Assembly: GCA_032164245.1 (NCBI GenBank)
Contig: JAVMKO010000002.1
Span: forward strand, 92,703,340 to 92,767,339
Origin: Sternotherus odoratus
Taxonomy: Eukaryota; Chordata; Testudines; Kinosternidae
Direction: 5' to 3'
Length of the DNA: 64,000 nt
Part shown: positions 17,490-29,029 of the stretch, piece after piece
How the letters are laid out: each line of letters opens with the position of its first letter
Numbering within the stretch: the stretch's first letter is position 1
Notes under the pieces: generated by a model
Told to the model about the DNA's origin: nothing
What the model saw: only the letters and a program-made list of their open reading frames with translations
Database searches by the model: none
Position numbers and translations under genes: made by a program

Positions 17490-20400
17490 CTCACATGGAG
17501 GTATAAATTGACCTTAAGGTAATCAGAGCCTGAAGTTTTCTTTATCTACAGTTGTCCTTCCTGCCATTCATTAGAAGTACTGTTGTTACACACTCTTATG
17601 CTAAGAGAATTTGTGCACAGATCCCTTTTAGATAGTCTGACTTCGTTCACAGTGAGAAACAGCTTTTATTTTACCATTAGGAGGTATTTCATTATTATAG
17701 CCTCCCCTGAGGCTATTTTGTAAACTGTGTAAAGTTACATAATCAGTTACACGTCAGAAACAGCACAGCTAAAGAATACATCACCCTTTAAGGAAGTCAT
17801 TGTGAATAAATTGAAGTTCACTCTTTTCCAGATACACTGTTCTCTTTCACTGTGCATGAATGCAATTGTTTTTTGTCTCTACTAATTCATTTTCCTCCAA
17901 CCAAGACAGTTGTGATTAGAAAAGTTCCCAGGAGACTGGACAACCCAGAGCTGGCACTAAAGAATTCTGCATCGTTATTGGCTATACTTGCTTGTTCAGA
18001 GGTGACAAAAGTGTAAACCCATTTCGTTCAAGACAGACCTTGTCCACTAGAGAAATACCACTTACAGGCATGCCTGTCCAAACTAGACCAGTCCTTAACA
18101 CTGGCATGTGAAAATCTCAGAACTAGAAGACTTAAAGGGGAAAAAAGCTCTTTGCTTCCTTTGTAGGAGAAAGGGGAAAATCTAGCTGCTGCCCATCTCA
18201 GTTTACATAAATGATAATTTGGCTTCAGCAGTTCCATACCAAGTTTTGTCTTGTATTATCTGAAGCTTCTTTATATTCTGGAATTTATATTTAGGAACGA
18301 TACTGAATTTGTTATATAAATGTATTTATGAAAGATATACTCTGGAGAAAAGGGATCACTCTGATCTGGAGATTGGGGGACTTGAATTGGATAGTGAGAC
18401 TAAGACAAGGAATAAAAATACTCTTTCGGGCTCTTGATTTGATCTGGGCTTCCTGTTTAGAGTTGTGGATCCTGGTGAGCCTGACTTTGCAGAACTGACA
18501 GCCACAGATGTGGTGCAGACAGCTTTATGGGACCAGAACCTGACAGGTCTACCACTATCAATGAAGTCAGCTCCATCAGGAGTCAGTGAGAGCAGGCTCC
18601 GGTTGTGTTGGCTTCCCTGGGCTGGACAGAGTGCAGGGAACCTTGTTCCAGCACAAACTTGATGGCCACTGAGTTTCACTGGGTTTGCGAGTGGAGAAGG
18701 CAGGGGAGTGAGTATTTGTATTTGACATCCAGGACCTTAACAAGCTGGACAGTTGATAACTGAGGCTGTGGGATCTACCATGTCCCTCATGTGCTGTATT
18801 CTAGTTTGGCTCATTTAATTTGATCATATAAACAGATGCTTATCTTGTTCCCTAAGTATAAGGTATTCTCCTTTGGGCTTTGGGAGTAGGGAAGAAAAAC
18901 CTAGAAAGATGACCCGGGGGTTAGATTTTAAGTTCCTCAAGTCTGAGAGTGGGTGCATTTTTAGGTAGGGCTTGATCAAGCTGTTTTGTTTTATTTTAAA
19001 AGGGATCCCTAGACATACTGAATTAAAATCTGCTGTTAACATGAAGGAGGACTGGATGTCACTTATTAAACCAGGCTATTGTTATGGCTATTGGCACCTA
19101 GTGAAAGGGTTACAGAGGTGTTACATAAGCTATTGCCACTGAAAGTTTTCCTCCTAGGAGTCTTCTGTATTTAGCTGTCCACCTTTAGAGATGAAATGCA
19201 TTCTCCTGAAGAATTCAGACCAAATTCTGCTCTCAGTTACTTTAATGCTAAAAATGTTAGCTTCAAGACAGTTGTCCATAAATGCTTCAACTAGTTTTAA
19301 AAAACAAACAAACAAACCCTATTCTGAAGATTGGGTTTTGTTCTGTTCCATTATTTTAAAAGATTTTATTTTGTATTAGACCTTGATGGAAATCTTCACT
19401 TTACCTATCAAGTAAATGTCTGTGGATTGCAGATCTAAGAAGTCCAGTGCCAATTTAAAAATAAGAGTTAGACAGCAGGAGCCTAAATGGGATTTTCATT
19501 AGGTGCCGGCATTCTTTTCCTTTACCTCAATTAATGATCTCATCATGACAGGGACTTGTTACCAATTTGCTCATTCTCTGAAGGAGTGGCATTGGCATAG
19601 CTGGGATGCTTTATGGTTAAGGAAAACTATGCTAAGGCACTTACAGTTGACTGCTCCAATTAGAGTTGTATATACTGTACCAGCAATTCTTCACACTATA
19701 TTTGAAGCAGATGACATTGTTTGACTTTCATGAAACAATTTGTTAACCTTTGGATCCTGCTTGAGTCCCAGTCTTGTTGTCCGCAAATATATGTTTATTT
19801 TGAAAGTTACACTTTAAAGTTAAAATGTCCTTCTCTTATCTTATGCATCCAAGAGACAGAGAATATTTTATGGAAAAATGAATTTAACCCAACAAAATAT
19901 GATGGCTCCATGTGATAATGTATGCGTTTCAGCATGGAGATTTGATCAATGTCACTTTGCTACAGGGATGCTATTGCTTATGTTGCATGGTAGCAAGCAA
20001 TATTTGGAACCATCCACTGACATTACAGTAGGTCAGTCTCAGTTCATTCAGACTTTGTCAGGGTAGCTTTATGGTCAAGAAGAGGTGGTATGGCTTTTTA
20101 AAATTAATTTCTGAGCATGAAACCCTTGACATTTCCTCCCTTTGAGTAGAATTGTTGTAATATTTACTGTCTTCCATAGTTGCTGATTATCTGCCTAGAA
20201 TAAGCACTTGAAGGTAGCTAGGGGTTCAGGAAAGTCACAGCCAGGGATTGAAAGTAGAGTGAAGCACGAGTGTGAAGCCCTTACCACATCTTCCAAAACA
20301 AACAAACAAACAAACAAAAAACCAGTGGTGGTGGGCGGCAATGAGAGCCATGGGGAATTGGGTTTACTCAAGCCAGAGAGGGCAGCGGAGGCTTGGGGGA

Positions 20401-23400
20401 AAACTGTGATCCCTACCACTTCTCCCTTACTTCAGTCTCTGGATATATCCCCAAAGAACTGGCCTTGCAGCTAGTTATACTAATTGGTAGTAACAAGAAG
20501 CTCTGATATTTTTAATACAGAAGCCCTTTTCCTTCCATTACCTACCAGTATGTTTTGATCTTGGCTTTAGATGAAGGAAACTCTTTGCCAGTCACCATTG
20601 CTTGGTGGAGATACAAAGTCCTCAAATGTGTTTAGTAGGTATTCAGGAGACAGGTTGGCTGGAACAAGGGCACTGCAGTCTTAGTAAATGCATAGCACTC
20701 AGCAAAATCTGATCCTGCTCATGCTTCCAGAAACACAGTTTACAATGAGCATGCTCAGAAGTTTAACATATGATTTTGTCCATGTTAATCCTTCCACTAC
20801 TACCATCACATCATCTCATTGGCATGTTTTCTCCTTTTTAAAAACATGAGCCTTCCAGAGCTCTGTAGTGCTCCGATTCCAGTTATGGCTATTGTAGTTA
20901 GATTTTTCCTTTTTATATATCCTCTTAGTAGTGGGCCTGACAGCCTGTGGCTAGAGCTGTGAGAATCGTTTATAACATTTCATTGTGTTTCATTACAAAA
21001 CTAGCACACAGGCCAAGTTTGTTGAGGTTCACAAAATGTTTATCCAACTTGGACCAAGTTCTGAGGCAACCTGGGACCCATTTAAGATTTTGAGTTGAAA
21101 TCATGACAGACATGGTGATTTCTGATGATTTTGACATGAGAGTAGGCAAATCTTTATACAGTGGGAGCCATTAAAAGCACCTTTGTCACTCCATATTGAC
21201 TGCAGTTCCATGGTATCTCTAAGAGGATGCTATGGTTACTCTACAATCCCTTGAGGACTAAAGTATCAAACAACACTTGGTAACTAGTATTGGCCATTAC
21301 TATGGTGCCATTCTGGGAAACCTCTCTCCAGCCTCATTCAGGACTCAATGGTGACTTAAAGCCACAGCCCTCAAAACCATGGTCCTGCCCCCTTTCAGCC
21401 TCTCCCTTTCTCTTCTTGGTAAGATTGTACTGGCAGTCATCCTGGCCTGAAGCAGCCCTTGCACTCCCTGAAATTCAAAGACTGCCTTTGTGCTCCACTC
21501 CTCTGTAGTCATCCAAGATTTTTTCCCTTACTCTTTAGCATCCTGAGAAAGACATTTATTTTGGAAAAACTGGGATTATGTTGCATGTCCTTGAACTTTA
21601 AAGTTCCAAAACAGTAGGTATTTTCTTGGAAGAAGTGACTGAATGTTTGACAGAAATCAGTGATCTAATGACCTTTGATTAAAGTCTGCAGCTGGGAGAT
21701 CATTTTGACAAAGGCAACTTTGAGGAGTGATTCAGAAATCCGGAATTTAGGAATCGTTTTCAACATCTCAGCCTACACACATCACACACAAAAACAGAAC
21801 AAAAAATAATCCCACCAACTAACAAGTGAGACAGCGGCTTTGTTTGTAATTGTGGTTGCTTCATATAGTTGAGTGATGAATTCAGGACCCCAGGAATGCA
21901 TCCGAGCATATTTTCCCACACATCCAATGCAGTCCAGCATTAATATATTTATCCCTTTGTAATTATTTTCATTTTTGCAGCTATTTTCAAATCTTTACCA
22001 TCTGCAGCTGTGATACTTCTAGAAGAAAATTCATTTTATCAGTGCAATTTATATTTTTTTTATTGTTGTTGTTGGAAGGGTCTGTGTGAACAATGGATCT
22101 GAAACTTGGCTCAAATTCTCACTTTCAGACTTTTAAAACTCTTTTTATATTGTATAGCCAATAACTAACTTCTTCCTTTGTCAAAAGAAAAGCTTTTTTG
22201 TTTGCCCAAAGAACTATATTACTCAGGGCAGAGCAGTGACTTATCGCAGGATGATAATCTGTTGGTCTGTAGACAACTCTATAAAGCCATGTGCAATTCA
22301 CCAAATAACTGATTACAGGCTTTGAGGCAAACACTTTTATATCCATTTTTGAAAGCTGTGTATTAAATCTTGAGAAAAATAGCTGTACTGCAAATGTATA
22401 CTGAATAAACTAGAAGGATTTTACAGACTAGCTAGATGGAATTTTATCATGGACAATGTTTTGTGAGGCACGCTGCATTTTAAAGGCCCAGTCTTGCTAG
22501 GCACCGAGTGCTTTCAACTCCTATTGAAGCTGGTGAAGTTTGGAGTTAAGTTCCATATCCATTATACACACAGAGCCTTCCAATAAAAATAACAAACATA
22601 CCCAATGAATTAATGAAAGGTATTTAATAAAGATGGTTGCAAAAGGGGGAAAGGATTTGGTGAAAAATTTCAATATGGCTTCAATATGGTTTGAAATAGA
22701 TCAATTTTACATTCTGCATCAAATATTCCATGCTCTGTTTTACTCAATCATTTTCAAAATCATTGCTGAAAATATTAATTAACAGAAAATGGCACCCTTT
22801 TTGGTTTTAAACTGAAAACAAAGACTTTTTTGGTAAAACAAAAAACACCAAACATTTTAAATAATATGTTTTAAACTATTTCAATATACTTTTCAGTACT
22901 TTTCATGAGAAAATGTCAACTCTTAACATTTTCTATTTTTTCACAACATTTTTTGTCTGGGGAAAAAGGTCATTTTTTAATGATAAATCTTGTGTGAAAA
23001 CAAATTGATGTATTCTATTATATTAATGAGCAAGATTCTGCAGGTTCTTTGGCTGTTAATGCATAGAGCATAGAGCCCCTGAGACGCTTTTAAGAAGGCG
23101 TATTGTGTGTGATTTCTATGGATATGTTGGTTTATAAGTATTCATGACATAACTTGTGTGAATAAGTTTCAGTTTATGGGTTATTAATGAGTGGTTCATT
23201 TCAGATAGATGCTGGTCTTGATCTGCCATTAATTGTGTAAGTCACATGGTATTGTTTCTGTTCCCGGATTGCATTACTGAATTTTATTAAACAAAATTCA
23301 TGCTAAAACTTTCAGGAGTCCTGAACATTGTTTAAAATAACTTGGCAATTTTCCAATAGTGAACAACATAATTTCATGAATAACAGCTGAGAGAATTCAC

Positions 23401-23674
23401 CTGATGACTTATTTGTGAAAATATTTGTCTATTGTCTATTGCTCTGTTTGACCTGCTCTAATAATATTGACGAAGTTGCTTTAGGCTGATTCTCCTTTAC
23501 TTACAAACACTGGTCTGACTCCACTGAAGTCAATAGAATTGTCCTGAATTACACAGGGGGTGAATGATAGGAGAATTGGGTCCTCCCAAACAAACTTGTT
23601 ATGTTTTACAGCATACAAACAGAGAAATTATATAAGAAAAATAACATACCCTTGCTTTAAGGTTACAACATGAC
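17490..23674. other. Long quiet stretch, no gene recognised
   Basis: I see no recognisable exon chain, RNA gene or young transposon in about 6 kb. Small features: a (CAAA)n run at about 20298-20322; a purine/pyrimidine AT-rich zone 22600-22990 with AAAATTTC-like text suggesting an old DNA-element relic; and a short palindromic piece near 23510-23580 (CACTGAAGTCAATAGAATTG). Frames such as 18465-18662 and 18356-18679 overlap on opposite strands, and neither matches a family I know. This is compatible with a large intron or an intergenic spacer. Confidence 0.45.
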
Positions 23675-24309
23675 TAGTGCCCTACCAAATTCATGGCCAT
23701 AAAAAACGCATCACAGACCCTGAAATCTGGTCTTTTGTGTGCTTTTACTTTATACTGTACAGATTTGATGGGGGAGACCAGCAGTTTTCAAATTGCAGAT
23801 CCTGACCCAAAAGGGAGTTGCAGGGGGCATTGCAAGTTTATTTTAGGGGGTGGAATCATGGTATTGCCACCCTTACTTCTGCGCTGCCTTCAGAGCTGGG
23901 TGGCCAGAGCGCGGTGGCGGCTGACTGAGGGCCCAGTTCTGCAAGCAGCAGCGCAGAAGTAAGGGTGGCAATACCATACCCTGTCATCCTTACATTTGTG
24001 CTGCTGCTGGTGGCGACTCTGCCCTCAGAGTTGGGCTCCCAGCCAGCAGCTGCTGCTCTTCAGCTCCCCAGATCTGAAGGCAGCGCCGCCACCAGCAGCA
24101 GCAGCACAGAAATAAGGATAGCAGTACCGCAATCCCCCCTCAATAGCCTTGCAACGCTCTCCCCGGACTCCTTTTTTGGGTCAGGATCCCTACAATTACA
24201 ACACTGTGAAATTTCAGATTTAAAGAGCTGAAATCATGAAATTTATGATTTTTAAAATCTTATGACCATGAAATCAACCAAAATGGACCATGAATTTGGT
24301 AAGGCCCTA
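23675..24309. mobile_element. hAT-type MITE with nested palindromes, copy 1
   Basis: The 635-bp element starts TAGTGCCCTACCAAATTCAT and ends ATGAATTTGGTAAGGCCCTA. The flanks AACATGAC (23667-23674) and AAAATAAC (24310-24317) agree at 6 of 8 positions. Inside, GGTATTGCCACCCTTACTTC (from 23859) and its inverse (to 23979) form a perfect stem of about 28 bp. A second, longer stem is formed by CTTACATTTGTGCTGCTGCT and its inverse near 24090-24120. The frames at 23693-23962 and 23965-24231 arise from this palindromic cargo and are not genes. Confidence 0.75.
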
Positions 24310-24317
24310 AAAATAAC

Positions 24318-25675
24318 ACTACTTTCCCCTAGAATTCAGAACACACAAGAAATCCAAAACAAGGAGAAACGAAACAGGCTGCTTCCTAAAACAGGGAGGT
24401 ACTCCGCCTTATGCTAGCCTGCTGCTTCCAAAATGAGTTTGTGATGGCAAGGCTCAGATCACCCAGTTCCCTATAAAGCTCCTTGCCTGAAAGCAGGATC
24501 AGGATTTAAATTGACAGTTTGTATTGAAAACTGTAAAATTTACACCACAAAAATAAGGCCAAATTCTCAGCATGCATAAATCAGTGTACCTCTATTTGCC
24601 CTATGTCGTGAGCTGAGAATGTGGTCCTTAAGATGATATCTGCAGCTAAGTTATTTTAAATCAATGCTGTATATTAACTATAGCAGAGAAAAGACACCCG
24701 CCCCTTACCTCCACCCTGAACATTTTCAGTCGGTTGGGTACCAGTTCCATTGGTCCAGCATTGCATTCTGTAATGTGGCACAAAGTTGACTCTTTAGGTT
24801 CTGTTTGACCATTCAAGTAAACTATAACATTTTTTATTAAATTGACGTTTACTATGTTCTGGGCAATTGCACATACATCTGAGACTTGAGAAAACTTTCT
24901 AAGAAAAATCAGCGATTGAAAAATTGAGAATATGGAAAGGAGTGCCTCTCATGAGAAATCTTGAAAATAGCGGCTCAAAGACAAGACAAGAAATTCAATT
25001 CTTGTGAGTTCTGTCATCTATTCTTAGTTTGTTTAACGCCATTTCAGAAGGTGTAGTTTTGTTTTTGCTAAGACTTGCATAGAAAGTGCTACAATTTTTC
25101 TGACAGTTTGGATAACAAGAGATGAACGTAGTGAAGTAAATTCCATTGAACTAATTAAATCTCTGGTAGTACTGTCAGCTTATCCACATACTGTATAATT
25201 GGTTACAAACCATATTGCTGTCTGCAAAAAGTAGTATCAGGCTTACTTTCTGTTTGTGAAATTCTACATGTTTTTAGAATAGCTCTGGTGGGAAATGGTA
25301 GCATTTGGCAATATAGTTTTATCACATTTTATGAATTTCCTTCTCTTTTTTTCCCCCACACAGGAAGAAGGTTTTGTGTTCCCATTTCTGTTCCACTCCG
25401 TGTTTAGACAATGCCTTATCATTAGAGGATTTGCAATAAATTTGCTTTTTTCAATCCATCATTCCTTGGAGAATTATTTGTTTTTTAGATGGTTCTGTTG
25501 CTTTTACTGTAGATGACAATTGAGAACTTTTAACAAAGCAAGAATGTCTGCTTGCGTTGGAAGAAAGCCCTTTATCTCTTATTGTACAAAAAGGTCTATG
25601 AATGGGCCAGTACATTACTCATACTCTGGCAGAAGTAGCTCTGTATTCAAGTATCAGATTTACATATTTTATTTT
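24318..25675. other. No gene or clear repeat seen
   Basis: This is AT-rich non-coding DNA. A good-looking splice-acceptor context (pyrimidine tract then CACACAG) occurs at about 25344-25364, but the frame after it (25295-25516) matches nothing I recognise and lacks a donor I can support. Confidence 0.4.
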
Positions 25676-26056
25676 TATGGAGGACAGGTCCGTCAGTGGT
25701 CATTAACCAAGATGGTCAGGGATACAACCCCATACTCTGGGTGTTCTTAACCTCTGACTCTCAGATGCTGGGACTAGTGTGACCATGTAGCAACTGTGAA
25801 AAATCGGATGGGGGTGGGGGGATAATAGGAGTCTATATAAGAAAATGCCCCAAATATCAGGAATGTCCCTATAAAATCGGGACATCTGGTCACCCTTTCT
25901 GGGACTGGATGACAGGGAAGGATCACCTGATAATTTCCCTAGTTCTATTAATTCCCTCTGAAGTGTATGGCATTGGCCACTGTCAGAAGACAAGATATTG
26001 GGCTAGATGGACCATTGGTCTGATCCGGTATGGCCATTCTTATGTTTATGTTCTAA
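25676..26056 (+). mobile_element. CR1 LINE 3' end, split by a MITE
   Basis: The 3' untranslated end of a CR1 element is recognisable from ACCAAGATGGTCAGGGATAC through GGCATTGGCCACTGTCAGAA to GGGCTAGATGGACCATTGG and TATGGCCATTCTTATGTT. A 123-bp MITE (25776-25898) has been inserted in it. The copy is 5' truncated and has no coding part. Confidence 0.85.
25776..25898. mobile_element. hAT-like MITE, copy 3, with perfect 8-bp TSD inside CR1
   Basis: CTGGGACT is present on both sides (25768-25775 and 25899-25906), and the CR1 text around it becomes continuous when the insert and one copy are removed. This proves the 8-bp target duplication and supports a hAT origin for the family. The right inverted repeat ends CTGGTCACCCTT. 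Confidence 0.85.
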
Positions 26057-26700
26057 TTTTTAAAATTTCCTGTTTTTTGTGTTTTTAAATAGTCACACCT
26101 TGATACAAGTACAAATCTGGATCGTTAGAACCTGCAGAATTAGTTCCTCAAAGAAAACTTGCTTTGAAGTTTCAGGAGCCCTAAACATTTCTTTTTATAT
26201 GCATGGAATGAAATCCTGTCCCCCGGTGAACTCAGTAGGTGTTTTCACGTTGGCTTTAATGAGTCCAGGATTTCACCTATACTGTTTTTATCTGTGGGGA
26301 TAAACATTGTCATTTTTTTATGAACTCATGCATATCTCTTTGGGATAAACTGACATTAGAGTGTCTCCTACTCCTGGTCTAGTTTCAGTCTTTTATTTTA
26401 CATGTTAAATAAATAAATACAATACAATATACTTTTGACCATTTATGATTTTTTCCCTAGTCATCTTGAGCAATAAAACTGAACAAACTGGTTTCACTTT
26501 AGTTCCTAGTTTATTTCACTTTCTGGTTTTCATGCTCCAACATAATGCTCTTTGGGCTATACATCACCACAGGTGACTATTTGAATAAATAAATACACCT
26601 GTTAGCAAAAAGAATGGGGCACTAATCACAGAGGAGTAGCAGGTACATTTTGGAATAGATTCAAGGGACTGTCTTCTACACTTAATTTCATATCTGCATA
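26057..26700. other. No gene seen; one palindromic short repeat
   Basis: Around 26200-26282, TGAAATCCTGTCCCCCGG and GAGTCCAGGATTTCACC form an imperfect palindrome of the family also found at 36225-36298. The rest is AT-rich with no feature that I can support. Confidence 0.45.
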
Positions 26701-26789
26701 CAGTAAACCCTCGATTTCACGGACCCCGATTTAACGGACTTCGGATGCAACGGACAAAATTTCCGATGCATCCGAAATCCGTTATTCGG

Positions 26790-27400
26790 GGGCTGCCGGC
26801 TCCCGCCCCGGGGAGCCGGGCAGGAGCTGTCACTCCCCGCAGAGGTTGACAGCTCCCGCCCGGCTCCCCGCAGCGGGGAGCCCGGCGGGAGCTGTCAACC
26901 CCCCCCCCCGGCTCCCTGCAGGGGGAGCCGGGCGGGGGGGGTGTTTTTTTTTGACAGTTCCTGCCCCGCTCTCCGCTGTGGGGAGCCGGGCAGGCGAGTT
27001 GACAGGGAGCGGGGGGGGGGAGTTGACAGCTCCCGCCGGGAGCTGTCAAACTCCCCCCGCCCGGCTCCCCCTGCAGGGAGCCGGGGGGGGGGGGGGAGTT
27101 GACAGCTCCCGCCGGGCTCCCCGCTGCGGGGAGCCGGGCGGGAGCTGTCAACCTCTGCGGGGAGCCGGGCGAGCGAGTTGACAGTTCCCGCCGGGCTCCC
27201 CACAGCGGGGAACCAACGGGAGCTGTCAACTCCCCCCCCACCCGGCTCCCTGCAGGGGGAGCCGGGCGGGGGGGGTTGACAGTTCCCGACGGGCTCCCCA
27301 CAGCGGGGAGCCCGGCGGGAGCTGTCAACCCCCCCCCCCCCCCAGCCGGGACCCGGGCGGGCGGGTTGACGGCTCCCGCCAGGGTCCCAGCAGCCGGGCT
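26790..27400. repeat. GC-rich alternating-orientation minisatellite
   Basis: Units containing GGCTCCCCGCAGCGGGGAGC (itself a palindrome) and GAGCTGTCAAC/GTTGACAGCTC alternate about every 60-90 bp and are separated by C or G runs up to about 17 bases. Such DNA can fold into several hairpins and will be hard to sequence and assemble. Its open frames on both strands are not genes. Confidence 0.75.
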
Positions 27401-27413
27401 CCCGGATGTGATA

Positions 27414-27576
27414 AAAGTAAAACCTGGACATAACGGACTAATTCGGTCGAGGGGGGTGTCCATTGTCAGCCGAAAGTCCATTATTTAATAATTTTAAAAA
27501 ATTATTAAATAACGGACTTTCGGCTTTAACGGACACCCCCTCGCCCGAATTAGTCCGTTATATCGAGGTTTCACTG
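27414..27576. repeat. Near-perfect 160-bp hairpin (terminal module of Tigger-type element)
   Basis: The left arm starts AGTAAAACCTGGACATAACGG and the right arm ends CCGTTATATCGAGGTTTCACT. They pair through TAATTCGG/CCGAATTA, GAGGGGGTGTCC/GGACACCCCCTC and CCGAAAGTCC/GGACTTTCGG to a centre at about 27497 (ATTTTAAAAAAT). The module has its own pair of terminal repeats, as 4667-4770 has in the other copy. Confidence 0.85.
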
Positions 27577-27578
27577 TA

Positions 27579-29020
27579 CTCACAAAGACACCCTTTCTTT
27601 GTAGCCCCAGTCTTATCACCAGGGAGGATGACAGAGTCTTGGGGATTTCAACAGACGATTTCTGGATTCTTTAGGAAATCTGCACTGACTACTGCACTGA
27701 AAACGATGGGAATACTTGCAGAGTATGGTACTGCTAAGGGTAAGAGTGGCAGAATTGGATCAAGGGTTGGTAACTCAGGGCAACAGAAGCCATCTGAGAA
27801 GTCCTAAAGGCAAGGTGCTAGATGTTGAGCTAACCATTGGGAAATCACTTTAATTTAAATGGAAGCTTTGTCCTTCAAAATATGCCATATAACCTTCCCA
27901 AATAGACAACCTAACCTGAATCTTCCTTGGGAAGGTAGAGAGAGTTGCTTCTTTACATGTCTGGTACAAATTCAACTCCAGCATTATCATGAAGCAAAAG
28001 ACCTGTCATCCCAGTCAATTATCCTAAAATTGTGGCAGTCGCTAAAAAGCAGTTCCCAAGGCTGTTCAAATGGCCCCAGTGGTTAAACGTACCATGTGGA
28101 GCAAGCTAAATAGTCTGCTTTTGTCTGAGATGAAGTTTCGTTATCCTTCAAAGACTTTTCTATAACTGCTACAAAGTCATTACAGTTTTGGCATTTTTCC
28201 TGACAGTTTTATGGCATTATTTATGTTATTGTACGTTATTCATTTTGGTGCAGGGCTCAAAAATATTCCCATAAATGCCATTTCAGTTGGGTGAATGCTA
28301 CATTTTATCATTCACAATGCCCTGGGCACATCTGTTGCTTTTCCAGATCTTTGTGTTCTGTCTAAGAATGTTGAACCAATTTCAGCACAACAGGTTAAAG
28401 ATCACGCATGGGGATTTTGATCTTGTTCTTATTTATCTCATGTCTGTTTCTGCCACCCTTGCTCCGGTTGAGTAGTACTATTCCAGCAAGAAGCACCATT
28501 CAGTTCAAGAGCCCTCTCTGTAGAGTAAGGTGCTATTCAGTGGACTACATTGAAACCTTACAATCAAGTCCGAGTAAGGAGCAGTAGGAAGCTGTGTTGC
28601 CCTCAGAGAGGAGAGGAATTGAATTATGACTCTCAAGGTCACAGTCCAGACCCTGCTTGCCTGGTTCCACAGAAGAGTGAATTTGTGCCTGCTGTTTTCT
28701 GGGCATATTTCACTTCACTTTCCCAACTTGCTGAATCAGCATGTGCTAGAAAATATGTGTGTGGGGGGGAGGGCCAAGTCTGCAGTCTTTCCCACCCACT
28801 TATGGAGGAGCAGGAGGAGCTGATCTGGCACTGTGCAAGGTCTGGCAATGTTGTGGGTGGGGGCAGTGCAGGGGAATGAGGGAGCTTTTTACTCCCCAGG
28901 CGGTTGGTTCTAGTCCCCAGCACAGGCAGGCAGGAGGACTTACAACTGACCCAGTGTGAGTAAGGGTGGCCAGCTGTGGTCTCTAGTAATATCAGTCAAT
29001 GGAGTGGCTGTTCCCAGAAT
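27579..29020. other. No gene or clear repeat seen
   Basis: Several overlapping frames lie at 28550-28959 on both strands, none with a family resemblance. I see no splice structure that I would support. Confidence 0.4.
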
Positions 29021-29029
29021 CAATATCTT

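Larger units (their letters stand above)
26701..27576. mobile_element. Pogo/Tigger-type TIR element with palindromic GC-rich cargo
   Basis: The 876-bp element starts CAGTAAACCCTCGATTTCAC and ends GTTATATCGAGGTTTCACTG, with TA on both sides (26699-26700, 27577-27578). Its first 80 bp match the element at 4145 (CTTCGGATG.AACGGACAAAATTT then a CCGAAATCCGTT segment). The middle is GC-rich cargo in which GGGAGCCGGGCGGGAGCTGTCAAC-type units alternate in both orientations with C and G runs. The last 155 bp form a near-perfect hairpin. No transposase is present; the 254-codon minus-strand frame is a composition artefact. Confidence 0.8.

Noticed and set aside
18356..18679. Overlapping frames with a CTGTTTAG acceptor-like site near 18460
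   Set aside because: I recognise no protein family, and both strands are open. Not enough for an exon call.
26717..27488. 254-codon minus-strand frame and 129- and 178-codon companions
   Set aside because: They lie wholly inside the GC-rich cargo and ends of a Tigger-type element, and overlap one another on both strands.
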